A stretch of 17,312 nucleotides of DNA from Gammaproteobacteria bacterium (lineage in GTDB: Bacteria > Pseudomonadota > Gammaproteobacteria > Acidiferrobacterales > Acidiferrobacteraceae), in NCBI GenBank assembly GCA_028064935.1, contig JAPTWT010000055.1, forward strand, positions 1-17,312, written 5' to 3'. The number at the start of each line of letters is the position of its first letter. The stretch's first letter is position 1. Position numbers and translations under genes: made by a program. Under the pieces are notes generated by a model that saw only the letters and a list, made by a program, of their open reading frames with translations, made no database searches and was not told the origin of the DNA. Shown here in pieces: positions 1 to 7,664 of this stretch.

Positions 1-226
1 CCTCCAGGATGCACTCGTGCTGGAAGAAGTTGAGGTGCCGGTAGCGCTTCACCCCGGTGTCATGCACGGGATGTTCTCCGGCCGCTTCGGGATGTCCAAA
101 TCGGCTGCCGGCCACAAAGTCCACGGTAATCGTCAACGTCCGGGTCCGCGCATCAAAGGCCACATCGCGCACAAACCAGGGAGGCTCAATCCCCAAGGCC
201 GCCTCGAACAGCTTCGCTTCCGCCAT
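1..226 (-). CDS. ISL3-family transposase, N-terminal part (runs off window)
   Basis: The minus strand from an ATG at 226 is open to the window edge, about 75 residues. It starts MAEAKLFEAALGIEPPWFVR, continues with a beta-rich stretch and ends near HLNFFQHECILE. This N-terminal layout (short helix, 'xxPWxVxxV', then a histidine/cysteine-containing segment) is what I know from ISL3-type transposases, whose N-terminal domain is a zinc-binding module before the DDE catalytic core; the core lies outside the window. A ribosome site GAGGAG sits about 8 bases upstream of the ATG (235-240), which supports the start. The element would mobilise itself by cut-and-paste transposition. Whether the remainder is intact cannot be judged here. 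The family call rests on recall of the N-terminal pattern. Confidence 0.75.
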   Translation of the reverse strand, partial: MAEAKLFEAALGIEPPWFVRDVAFDARTRTLTITVDFVAGSRFGHPEAAGEHPVHDTGVKRYRHLNFFQHECILE

Positions 227-461
227 AACCACCACTCCTCATCAGGCTCTTTGGCGGTATTCTATCCATGGTCGGTGCCCACTCGGAATTTAACAGAGGC
301 AACATTTAAGGGCCCGCTTTTCCCTTGCTGATGCTTCCGCTTTGGGGCACATTGCCGACGCACAGGGCGATTAGTGTCAATGTCCACAATGGCCGAACTC
401 CGGTAGTTCGTGGTGCCATAACCGAACGTCAACTTCTCAGTTTATGTTACACGTTTCAAAG
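227..461. other. Non-coding stretch between the two insertion sequences
   Basis: No convincing gene. The part next to 226 is probably the untranslated end of the ISL3-type element. GGCTCTTTGGCGG at 245-257 resembles the GGCTCTT motif seen in ISL3-family terminal repeats, but its orientation does not let me fix the element tip, and the other end is outside the window. On the minus strand a frame of about 50 codons (roughly 433 down to 266, containing SSAIVDIDTNRPVRRQC) is open but has no good start or ribosome site. It may be a gene remnant. Confidence 0.4.
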
Positions 462-466
462 TTGAA
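462..466 (+). repeat. Target-site duplication TTGAA (left copy; right copy 1962-1966)
   Basis: The identical 5-mer sits immediately outside both inverted repeats, as expected from a staggered cut on insertion. Removing the element and one copy rejoins the flanks as ...TTTCAAAG-TTGAA-CGGGAATG.... Confidence 0.8.
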
Positions 467-487
467 CCGAGATTTCCCATTAGGCCC
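467..487 (+). repeat. Left terminal inverted repeat of the IS1380-type element
   Basis: Pairs with 1941-1961 with three mismatches. It is the outer boundary next to the TTGAA duplication and is the presumed transposase binding and cleavage end. Confidence 0.85.
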
Positions 488-491
488 CATT

Positions 492-510
492 CCTAATGGA
501 AGCCATTAGG
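492..510. repeat. Perfect hairpin CCTAATGG-AAG-CCATTAGG inside the IS left end
   Basis: Two 8-bp arms with a 3-base loop lie between the left terminal repeat and the transposase gene. The same octamer CCATTAGG is also in the terminal repeat at 477-484, and CCATTAG is in the right end, so the left end carries three copies of one word. It could be a transposase subterminal binding site, or an RNA hairpin limiting read-through from outside promoters, as known for other insertion sequences. Confidence 0.6.
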
Positions 511-587
511 GTAAGTGGTTGAGTTCATTAGTGTTCAGGGGTAGATTTGAACGGCAAGTCGATGCACTTTTTCTGTACGGAGGTGTT

Positions 588-1940
588 ATGGGATTTGAAC
601 TCCGATTTACGGATAAAGAAATCACGGCATGGGGCGGTATGGGCCTCATGAAACGGATGCTGGATCACCTCCATTTTGATCAGGCGTTGCAGGTAAGTGG
701 CCTCCCCCAGCCCGGCAGCAATCGCGGCTATCGTCCCGAGCAATTGATCACCCAATTTATGCTGTCGGTGTGGTGTGGCGCCAATCGTTTTGAGCATGGC
801 GAAGTCACCCGTCATGATCCCGTACTAGGGCGTCTCTTTGGCTTTTCCCGCATGGCGAACTTCAAGGCGGTGATGCGGCTCTTTCGGAAGTTCACACAGG
901 CTACTAATGAACATGTGTTTGGCCATCTGTATCGGTGGTTCTTTACCCAAATAGCCGTGGATGGGTTGACGCTGGATTTGGACTCTACGGTCATGACGCG
1001 CTACGGAACCCAGGAGGGCGCGGTTCGTGGTTACAACCCCACCAAACCCGGACGGCCATCGCACCATCCGTTGATGGCCTTTGTGGCCGACACCCGCATG
1101 ATTGCCAACTGCTGGCTACGCCCCGGTAACACCCAGAGTGCGCACAACGTGCGCGGCTTCCTCGACAGCACGCTCGATCGATTGGGGGATAAACAGGTCG
1201 CTCTGCTCCGAGCCGATAGCGGTTTTAGCGATCAGGCCTTTTTGCAGGATTTGGAGCATAAAAAGCTCCACCACGTCATTGCGCTGCGCTTGAATCAACC
1301 GCTTCAGCGGGCCTTGGTCGAATCCTCTGGCTGGTGGATGCTAGACGATGGTATTGATCTGGTGAGTATTACCTATCAAGCCCCGAGCTGGTCTCGCCCA
1401 CGACGAGTAGTGGGTATCCGACAACACATCGACAAGCGCGTAAACCCCAAGGGCAAGACCCTCTCACTCTGGGCCTCGGATCCCCAATGGGGCCGTTATC
1501 GATTTGCCGCCTTGGTGACGGATTTGACGCTTCCGGCCGCTGAGATCTGGCGACTCTATCGGGGCCGTGCCGACTGTGAGAATCGCATCAAGGAATTGAA
1601 GTATGATTTTGCCGCAGACAGCATCTGTCTCCAGGACTTCTGGGCCACCGAAGCATCATTAAACGTCGCCCTCTTGGCCTATAACTTCATGAGTCTCTTT
1701 CGCCAAGCGGCGCTGCGTGCGAGCGTCTTAGAAGACGGCAGCCAAAATATCCAGCACACCCTGCAGACCTTACGCTTTAAGCTCTTTGCCAAGGCCGGCT
1801 ACACCACCACCGAAGGGCGTAAGGACATCCTCAAATTGAGCCTTGCCATGCATAAGCGTGAGTGGATGGAGGGCCTCTGGGATCGTTCGAAGACCTTCTC
1901 CTTGCCCGCCCACTTTGCGCCGGTATTTTCCTCTGCGTAA
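588..1940 (+). CDS. IS1380-family DDE transposase
   Basis: Catalyses cut-and-paste movement of the 467-1961 element. I chose the ATG at 588 (450 aa) because GGAGG at 579-583 precedes it; the same frame could begin at TTG 519 with 23 more residues, but that start has no ribosome site. Catalytic residues fit the RNase-H-like DDE fold of the IS4/IS1380 superfamily: LDLDST (about residues 129-134, first Asp), LLRADSGF (Asp about 210) and GRADCENRIKELKYDF (Glu about 331, the IS1380-type 'ENxIKELK' signature). The C-terminus ends right at the right inverted repeat, so the protein appears full length for the family. No frameshift or stop is visible. It is self-contained and unrelated in function to the restriction operon. 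Confidence 0.9.
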   Translation: MGFELRFTDKEITAWGGMGLMKRMLDHLHFDQALQVSGLPQPGSNRGYRPEQLITQFMLSVWCGANRFEHGEVTRHDPVLGRLFGFSRMANFKAVMRLFRKFTQATNEHVFGHLYRWFFTQIAVDGLTLDLDSTVMTRYGTQEGAVRGYNPTKPGRPSHHPLMAFVADTRMIANCWLRPGNTQSAHNVRGFLDSTLDRLGDKQVALLRADSGFSDQAFLQDLEHKKLHHVIALRLNQPLQRALVESSGWWMLDDGIDLVSITYQAPSWSRPRRVVGIRQHIDKRVNPKGKTLSLWASDPQWGRYRFAALVTDLTLPAAEIWRLYRGRADCENRIKELKYDFAADSICLQDFWATEASLNVALLAYNFMSLFRQAALRASVLEDGSQNIQHTLQTLRFKLFAKAGYTTTEGRKDILKLSLAMHKREWMEGLWDRSKTFSLPAHFAPVFSSA

Positions 1941-1961
1941 GGCTCTAATGGAAAATCTCGG
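1941..1961 (-). repeat. Right terminal inverted repeat of the IS1380-type element
   Basis: Reverse complement of the left end with three mismatches. It begins at the base after the transposase stop codon and is followed by the TTGAA duplication at 1962-1966. Confidence 0.85.
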
Positions 1962-1966
1962 TTGAA

Positions 1967-2545
1967 CGGGAATGTCCGCTTTCGCTGCGACCCGGTCATT
2001 CGCATTCGCAGGTCGGGGATGATTAACCCCAGGCACAGATGGCTTCCGGCGAGCTATTGGACCTTACGGCCTATACGGCCAGGGCCAAGACGGCCCCGTG
2101 ATATAGCAGAATGGCAGGCCTGCTGCGACATTCCCCCGACATCTTCCGGGGATGCCATACAGGATTGGCGGCGCTATCCTGCCACCACATAAGCAAACCC
2201 TTCTTCGACTTCTACCGCGATATGCGCACTGGCAATATCTTCGTCTGGGCGGGCCACGACGGCCGGCATGTCCGGCTGTGCTTCCTGGATGCGCAACCTG
2301 GTGATCCAGGCGGGGTACTCGAGTACGACGCCGGGACATTTCTCGGGTTAATCCGTCGCGGCGTACTGGAGGTGATCGCTTGCGATATGATCACGGATTG
2401 AGGCGCTTGGGGTGCCTGTGGAGCGAGGTCGCCGCGCACCGATGGATGTCGCCGGTACGCCATACGCCAATGCGGAGGCAATAGCGTGGCCCTATATATC
2501 TGTCAATAGCGCTACGCTATACGTCGGACGCAAAAATGGGGCAGC
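1967..2545. other. Mostly non-coding, probably eroded DNA
   Basis: Contains one doubtful ORF (2111-2401). Around 2065-2096 there are GC-rich GGCC words (GGCCTATACGGCC at 2069-2081 and GGCC repeats to 2096). An inverted repeat ATAGCG-CTA-CGCTAT lies at 2506-2520, with another ATAGCG at 2481-2486. A minus-strand TTGACA (2501-2506 read in reverse) matches the -35 consensus, but no good -10 follows at 17 bases. No RNA gene recognised. Confidence 0.4.
2111..2401 (+). CDS. Doubtful 96-aa ORF, possible gene remnant
   Basis: I do not recognise this product. From about 2195 the codons mostly end in G or C and the protein looks ordinary (GNIFVWAGHDGRHVRL, then FLGLIRRGVLEVIACDMITD at the end), as if it were the C-terminus of a real protein. 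The first 30 residues look less protein-like, a stop sits in frame just upstream (TGA at 2099) and no ribosome site precedes the ATG. The best guess is the 3' remnant of a gene damaged upstream, perhaps during insertion-sequence activity next door. It runs opposite to the restriction operon. Confidence 0.25.
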   Translation: MAGLLRHSPDIFRGCHTGLAALSCHHISKPFFDFYRDMRTGNIFVWAGHDGRHVRLCFLDAQPGDPGGVLEYDAGTFLGLIRRGVLEVIACDMITD

Positions 2546-2564
2546 CTAGGGGGCAAACAGGCTG
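2532..2564 (-). terminator. Candidate intrinsic terminator of the restriction operon
   Basis: On the minus strand CAGCCT pairs with AGGCTG (2542-2547 with 2559-2564) across an 11-base loop, followed after CCCCA by TTTTT (2532-2536). The stem is only 6 bp and the U-run is not adjacent, so this is a modest match. It overlaps the stop codon of the 40-aa gene, where the operon would be expected to end. Confidence 0.35.
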
Positions 2565-2668
2565 ATCATGTATCCGATCTGACGATAACCATGATAGGTC
2601 TCGTGCCAGAGCTGCAGATAAAACGGGGGCGCCACTCTATTGGCGGTGCCGCTGTTTTTTAGCGCCAT
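2546..2668 (-). CDS. 40-aa small protein, last gene of the type III restriction operon
   Basis: Read on the minus strand from the ATG at 2668 to TAG at 2546-2548, the product runs from MALKNSGTAN to YMISLFAP. It starts 15 bases after the res stop codon and has a very strong ribosome site, GAGGGGGAG, ending 7 bases before the ATG. The middle is aromatic and histidine-rich (FYLQLWHETYHGYRQIGYM) and is followed by a short hydrophobic end. There is no signal peptide or full membrane span. I recognise no family. Position and spacing argue that it is translated together with Res and could modulate the nuclease or be a tiny structural partner, but this is inference. A truncated remnant of a longer protein is the main alternative. 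Confidence 0.55.
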   Translation of the reverse strand: MALKNSGTANRVAPPFYLQLWHETYHGYRQIGYMISLFAP

Positions 2669-2683
2669 GATCTTGCTCCCCCT

Positions 2684-5600
2684 CTACGCCTTGGCCTTGG
2701 CTGCTCCGCTCAGCACATCACTCACCAAACGCGCAACCACGTACTTGGCCGGATTCTCACCAACAGCCAGCGCCTGGAAATGCGCCTTGCCGCATTCGAT
2801 CTTGGCGCTCTCCTTGTCGCGTAGGTCGTCGGCAAACAGGCTGCTCTTGGTCTCCACCACGAAGTACAGGCGCTGCGTGCCGTCCTCCTCGACTAGCACC
2901 GCCCAGTCGGGGTTGTAGCTACCGAGCGGCGTGGGCACTTTGAACCAGCCGGGCAGTTTGGCATACAACTTGATGGCGTCATTCTTCTCCAGTGCATCAG
3001 CAAAGTCCCGCTCGGTGCTGGAGTCGTACACCACATGCTCGTAGATGGATTTTTCTGTGTCCATCAGCATGTTTTTGAGGTAGCCCGTGAGTTCTTCCTG
3101 GTCGAACAATTCCTGGGCATAAAAATGTTCGTCACCCAGCTTCTGGTACTTGATGCCATCCACCAGCGCCAGCCGCTTGCAGCGGTTAACCGTTTCGGCA
3201 GCCAGCTCGATGAACTGCTGAGGATTACGCTTGAAGTCGTCAAGACGCCCGCTGCCGGTCAGGATGCTCGTAATGGTGCGGCGTGTGAGCTGGGTTCGGT
3301 CTTGCAAATCGGTGAGCAAGTCTGGAAGCTCGATGTCCGTCTCGTCCAGGACGATGGTTGCTGCACCCGCCTTTTCCGTGGCTTCCACGCCTGCCTTGCC
3401 AATGGCGATATCGGCCTTGCGCCACTGTAGGCGAGCCTTGGCGATCGCCGGGACCTTCTGTAAAGCCGCGATGCAGTCCGATACCAGCTTGGCGTTGTCG
3501 AACTGCACGCGATACGTGGTCTGGTGCTTGATCCGGTCCCACAAGGCCTTGAACTCGGCGCTGAGATAGATGGCCTTGCGTACCGGAACTTGCTTACGCT
3601 CATCGGCATTCTTGATCTCCAGACGGCCCGATACTTTGCGCAGCACCTCGGCGATTTGACCGCGTTGCGCATCGAACTCTGCCGGCAGCGCCAGTGTTTC
3701 GTTTTTCAGCGCAGCCTTCAGCGAATCCTGCACCTTGCCATTGGCGTCAATGTGGCCGACGACTTTCAGGTGTTCCCATAACACCTTTGATTGATCGACG
3801 CCCAAGGGCACGGTCTGGCCATCGGCAGATGTCACGGCAATCGCAGCAAACTGGTGCTGCTCGACGATGCCAAAGCGTACGCCCGTGTCGGCCTCGATCT
3901 CCTTCTGCAGGTTCTCGGCGAACCGCTCGTAGTTCTCGGTGGCAATCACGGTTAGCGTGTTGACTTCGAAGCCCCGCACGCGCTCGCCGTGCTGATTGAC
4001 GGCAAGGCGCAGTCCCCGGCCGATGGTCTGGCGACGCTCCCGCTCGGTCTGAATGTCGCGCAGCGTGCAGATTTGGAATACGTTGGGATTATCCCAGCCT
4101 TCCTTTAACGCCGAGTGGGAGAAGATAAACTTGAGCGGCGTCTCAAAACTTAGCAGCTTCTCCTTCTCCTTCATAATTAGGTTGTAGGCTCGCTCGGCGT
4201 TCTCACGGCTGCCTGCATTGCTTTCGCTGGTGTCCGTCCAGCCGCCTTTCTTGTCGATGGAGAAGTAGCCGTTATGTACTCCCTCAGCGGCACTCGCCCA
4301 ATCAATTTCGGCGAACAGACTCTGATACGCAGGCAGCTTGGCCGCGCGCCGGTATTCCTCTTCAAAGATGCGGGCATAGTCACCCTTCACCGGATTGCCA
4401 TCGGCGTCGTACTGGCGGTACCTGTCTACCGCATCAATGAAAAACAGCGATAATACCTTGATGCCCAGGGGGCGCAGGCGCTTTTCCTTGTCTAGGTGCT
4501 CCTTGATGGTGCGGCGGATCATTTGCCGTTGCACCGCCAGGGTATCGACGTCGCCATGCGTCTGGCCCAAGGCCAAGTAGGCTTCACCACCGGGATAGCG
4601 CAGCTCTAGAAATTCCTCGCCTTTGGCGGTGTTGATCTCGCCAATGCGAAAATCAGCGTAGATGACTCTTTTGGCGGTCTGCTCCAGATCATCGCCGTCG
4701 CAGACAGTGACTTCCTGCCTCTTTACCCCACTCGTAGTGCCCACGTCGATCTCGACCTTGGCGCTGACCGTGCCGCGACGGCTAGCCACCGATACCAGCC
4801 GCACAAAAGGCTTGTTATGGGCATCCTCTACAGTGGCCGAAGCCACCTCGATCTGCTTCACCAGCTTGCGTTCGTAGGCATCCACGGCATCGAGGCGAAA
4901 CACCATGTGGTGCTTGTCCACGTGGGTGGCTGAATAGCGCAGCGTACAGAGCGGATTCATCGCGTTGAGCGCAGTCTTGCCCGCCCCTGAAAGGCCGCCG
5001 TCCACGCTCTGCGGTTCGTCGACGATCACCACGGGCCGGGTCGCCTTGATCAGGTCGATGGGCTTTTCACCGCCCGTTTTCTCGCTGTCCTTGTAGAGGT
5101 TGTTAACGTCCTTCTTATTGATGGCTCCGACAGTGACCACCATGATTTGGATGTTCGAGCTGGTGGCGAAGTTACGCACCTGCCCGAGCTTGTTAGAGTC
5201 GTAGAGGAAGTAGTCGAAGGGCACTCCGGCGTAGAGTCCCTTGAAATGGTCCGCGGTGATCTGCAATGACTTGTACACGCCTTCCTTGATGGCCACTGAC
5301 GGCACCACGATGACGAACTTGCTGAAGCCATAGCGCTTGTTGAGCTCGAAGATGCTGCGCAGGTAGACGTAGGTCTTACCGGTGCCGGTTTCCATCTCGA
5401 CCGTGAAGTCGCCGGACGCTAGCGTGCCGGATGGGGGCAATCCACTCCGCAATTGAATCTCCGCAAGATTCTTGTGCAGCTCATCGTCCAGCAGCGTCAG
5501 GCGATTACCGATACCAAGATCCGACTCGACCACACCCAGCGTCATTTGCTGTGGCCGGGTGCCGGGGAACATGTCGTCGGCAACGGCCGGAGGTGTCTTC

Positions 5601-5710
5601 ATCGTCACTGTGAATTCGGTGCGGCACACCTCTTGGCCACGAAACAGGTCGCAGACGGCTTCGATGGCTTGCAACTGATAGTCGAGGTTAGGATCAAAGT
5701 GCAGTTTCAT
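2684..5710 (-). CDS. res: Type III restriction enzyme, Res subunit (helicase-nuclease)
   Basis: The 1008-aa Res subunit works in complex with Mod: it uses ATP to move or signal along DNA and cuts when unmethylated sites are met. Helicase motifs are in order: Walker A TGTGKT (about 108-113), motif II DEPQ (231-234, the variant usual in type III Res), SHSALKEGWDNPNVFQ (531-546) and motif VI QTIGRGLR (561-568). The C-terminal PD-(D/E)XK nuclease shows NPDWAVLV (933-940) then FVVETK (950-955), so both catalytic halves are present. Length is normal for the family. The ATG at 5710 is 10 bases after the mod stop, with GAGGG upstream. No truncation is seen, so it is probably active. Confidence 0.95.
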   Translation of the reverse strand: MKLHFDPNLDYQLQAIEAVCDLFRGQEVCRTEFTVTMKTPPAVADDMFPGTRPQQMTLGVVESDLGIGNRLTLLDDELHKNLAEIQLRSGLPPSGTLASGDFTVEMETGTGKTYVYLRSIFELNKRYGFSKFVIVVPSVAIKEGVYKSLQITADHFKGLYAGVPFDYFLYDSNKLGQVRNFATSSNIQIMVVTVGAINKKDVNNLYKDSEKTGGEKPIDLIKATRPVVIVDEPQSVDGGLSGAGKTALNAMNPLCTLRYSATHVDKHHMVFRLDAVDAYERKLVKQIEVASATVEDAHNKPFVRLVSVASRRGTVSAKVEIDVGTTSGVKRQEVTVCDGDDLEQTAKRVIYADFRIGEINTAKGEEFLELRYPGGEAYLALGQTHGDVDTLAVQRQMIRRTIKEHLDKEKRLRPLGIKVLSLFFIDAVDRYRQYDADGNPVKGDYARIFEEEYRRAAKLPAYQSLFAEIDWASAAEGVHNGYFSIDKKGGWTDTSESNAGSRENAERAYNLIMKEKEKLLSFETPLKFIFSHSALKEGWDNPNVFQICTLRDIQTERERRQTIGRGLRLAVNQHGERVRGFEVNTLTVIATENYERFAENLQKEIEADTGVRFGIVEQHQFAAIAVTSADGQTVPLGVDQSKVLWEHLKVVGHIDANGKVQDSLKAALKNETLALPAEFDAQRGQIAEVLRKVSGRLEIKNADERKQVPVRKAIYLSAEFKALWDRIKHQTTYRVQFDNAKLVSDCIAALQKVPAIAKARLQWRKADIAIGKAGVEATEKAGAATIVLDETDIELPDLLTDLQDRTQLTRRTITSILTGSGRLDDFKRNPQQFIELAAETVNRCKRLALVDGIKYQKLGDEHFYAQELFDQEELTGYLKNMLMDTEKSIYEHVVYDSSTERDFADALEKNDAIKLYAKLPGWFKVPTPLGSYNPDWAVLVEEDGTQRLYFVVETKSSLFADDLRDKESAKIECGKAHFQALAVGENPAKYVVARLVSDVLSGAAKAKA

Positions 5711-5720
5711 TATCGGGCCC

Positions 5721-7664
5721 TCACAAACTGCGCACGTTCTGGATGCCGTGCTGCCCCAGGATTGCGGCTAGATTGGCCTTCGCCACGTCGTCCGCAAAGG
5801 CGCTGTCGCGGAACACGCAGGTCGTGTCGCCGGCCGCGGCAAGTTCTTCATGCCAGGCAACAATGCCTTGCGCCAGCGGCTCCACATCGTCGCGGGCGAT
5901 GTGCTCGGCAAGGCAGGCCATCAGCACGCCGCCGCCCACCGAATGAACATCTTTGCCGTTAACAGCGCGGTGCTCGATGGGCACGCACAGGTCGAGGCCG
6001 AGCTTGAGCAGAAGCTCGTAGAGGATGTCGGATTCGGTGCGCCCCTCCACCAGATGATCCTGTTGGGCGAACAGTGTCTGTTCCAGATCAGTGGGGTTGG
6101 GATTCCAGGCCCGGATGTTGGAGATATCGAGCCTGAAGACGCGGAAGCCGGTATCGCCGGCAAACATCGGATTCTCGGCTTTGATCTTGCCGGCGGCGCG
6201 GCGCAGGCGTTCTTTGGTCAACTCGGCGATATTCTTCGACTTTCCGAGTTGCTCGCAGAACAATGCCGCGCTCTTCTGATCGTTGTTATCTACTGATAAC
6301 GGTTCTGGCAACTGCACCACGATGTACCGCCGTTGACCCTGATCCTCGACGTTTGCCTTCAATACAGCATGAGCTGTCGATCCTGACCCTGCAAAAAAAT
6401 CCAGAACGATTGCATCCTTGGGAGCTGCAATCGTCAGCATTCTCTGTATTAAGCGCAGGGGCTTAGGCGTAGAGAATACCTTTTGGCCGAGCAAAGCAGA
6501 CGTCTCCTTCTGCGCTTCATCGTTGTGACCGCAATCCTCGAAAGTCCACCAAGTCGGAGGAACGATCCCTTGCTGAACCTCCTTGAGATATCGCTTAAGG
6601 CGAGGTTTTCGATAGGACTGGTCGGGTCCCCAGTAAAGGCGTCCCTCTCTTTCTATTTCCAGATGCTTTTCCTGCGAGTAACGCCACACCGCATGCTCTT
6701 CCGGCCATACCTCGTCGCCAGTACGTGGATGCCGGATTAAGTACCACAGAGTCGGCCGCTCGTCTTTCGATTTGTTGCTGACGTAATTGTCAGATGCCCA
6801 TTCGCCCCGTGGATCGTTATCGGGATTTGAGTAGCGGGCATTCTGTTCTTCAGTGCGCGGGAGTAAACCGCGCACGAACGCGTCTGATTTACGGTAAACC
6901 AGCACATGATCATGCATTACGCCAATTCCCGGATCATCGTTGGCCACCGCATACTTTTTCTGCCAGACAACATTGGCTACAAAGTTTTCCTCGCCGAACA
7001 CTTCATCGCCGATGCGGCGCATATTCGCCACCTCAGTGTCATCAAGCGTCAAAAATAGCGCACCGTCACCTCTTAGAAGGTTCCGCGCTAACTTAAGCCG
7101 CGGATACATCATGTTCAGCCAGTCGGTATGGAAACGCCCGTTGGCCTCAGTATTGCTGCTGATCTTCTGACCGCTTTCGACCTGCCCGGTCAACTCCAGG
7201 TAGTTCTTGATGTTGTCCTGAAAGTTGTCCGGGTAGACGAAGTCTTTGCCGGTGTTGTAGGGTGGGTCGATGTAGATGAGCTTGACCTTGCCGGCGTAGC
7301 TCTTCTGCATTAGCTTGAGCACCTCTAGGTTGTCGCCCTCGATCATCAGGTTCTGGGTGGTGTCCCAGTCCACGCTCTCGTCCGGGCAGGGGCGCAGGGT
7401 GCCGGTGCTGGGCGTGAGTGACAGTTGCCGCGCGCGGCGCTTGCCGTGCCAGTTGAGCCCATACTTTTCCTCAACATCCGTCACCGTCTGATCGCCTACG
7501 AGTTGTTTGAGCACGTCCAGATTCACGGCCACGCCGCCCTTGCCCTCGGTGACAAGTTCGGGAAAAATGGCTTTGAGCCGGGCGAGATTCTCGGCAACCA
7601 AGTCGCGCGACTTCGTTTCCGGGTCGTTATCGGTCAGCTTCTTCATCATATCCTCATCGTTCAC
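5721..7664 (-). CDS. mod: Type III adenine DNA methyltransferase, Mod subunit
   Basis: The 647-aa protein should transfer a methyl group from S-adenosylmethionine to adenine N6 in a short asymmetric site and provide site recognition for Res. The catalytic motif IV DPPYNTG is at 133-139 and the cofactor motif FFAGSGST at 423-430. This order (catalytic first) marks a beta-class enzyme, as in Mod proteins. The region between the motifs (about 150-400) would carry target recognition, and the C-terminal 200 residues would bind Res. The GTG start at 7664 overlaps the DUF4391 stop by 4 bases (GTGA). An ATG five codons in, within ATGATGAAG, is an alternative start with GAGG close upstream. The sequence specificity cannot be read from the protein. 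Confidence 0.95.
   Translation of the reverse strand: MNDEDMMKKLTDNDPETKSRDLVAENLARLKAIFPELVTEGKGGVAVNLDVLKQLVGDQTVTDVEEKYGLNWHGKRRARQLSLTPSTGTLRPCPDESVDWDTTQNLMIEGDNLEVLKLMQKSYAGKVKLIYIDPPYNTGKDFVYPDNFQDNIKNYLELTGQVESGQKISSNTEANGRFHTDWLNMMYPRLKLARNLLRGDGALFLTLDDTEVANMRRIGDEVFGEENFVANVVWQKKYAVANDDPGIGVMHDHVLVYRKSDAFVRGLLPRTEEQNARYSNPDNDPRGEWASDNYVSNKSKDERPTLWYLIRHPRTGDEVWPEEHAVWRYSQEKHLEIEREGRLYWGPDQSYRKPRLKRYLKEVQQGIVPPTWWTFEDCGHNDEAQKETSALLGQKVFSTPKPLRLIQRMLTIAAPKDAIVLDFFAGSGSTAHAVLKANVEDQGQRRYIVVQLPEPLSVDNNDQKSAALFCEQLGKSKNIAELTKERLRRAAGKIKAENPMFAGDTGFRVFRLDISNIRAWNPNPTDLEQTLFAQQDHLVEGRTESDILYELLLKLGLDLCVPIEHRAVNGKDVHSVGGGVLMACLAEHIARDDVEPLAQGIVAWHEELAAAGDTTCVFRDSAFADDVAKANLAAILGQHGIQNVRSL

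Larger units (their letters stand above)
467..1961 (+). mobile_element. Complete IS1380-family insertion sequence, 1495 bp
   Basis: The ends are imperfect inverted repeats of 21 bp: the left end at 467-487 begins CCGAGATTTCCCATTAG, and the right end (reverse complement of 1941-1961) begins CCGAGATTTTCCATTAG. They match at 18 of 21 positions. The element is flanked by a direct repeat TTGAA at 462-466 and 1962-1966, the 5-bp target duplication. One transposase gene fills the interior, and its TAA stop (1938-1940) directly abuts the right repeat. Length, end type and transposase fit the IS1380 family. Ends, duplication and gene are all present, so it looks like a recent, possibly still active insertion. 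Confidence 0.88.

Noticed and set aside
245..257. GGCTCTTTGGCGG as the outer tip of the ISL3-type element
   Set aside because: It reads outward rather than inward for an element extending left from 226, and no target duplication can be tested without the other end.
17..331. Plus-strand ORFs of 104 and 78 codons at the left edge
   Set aside because: They lie opposite the ISL3-type transposase start, which has a ribosome site and a recognisable N-terminus.
2481..2520. ATAGCG repeats considered as a small CRISPR-like or origin repeat array
   Set aside because: Only three short copies with irregular spacing; one simple hairpin explains two of them.
5453..5962. Plus-strand 169-codon ORF across the mod/res junction
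   Set aside because: It is the reverse shadow of two clearly recognised genes; its sequence is Arg/Pro-rich and frame-biased.
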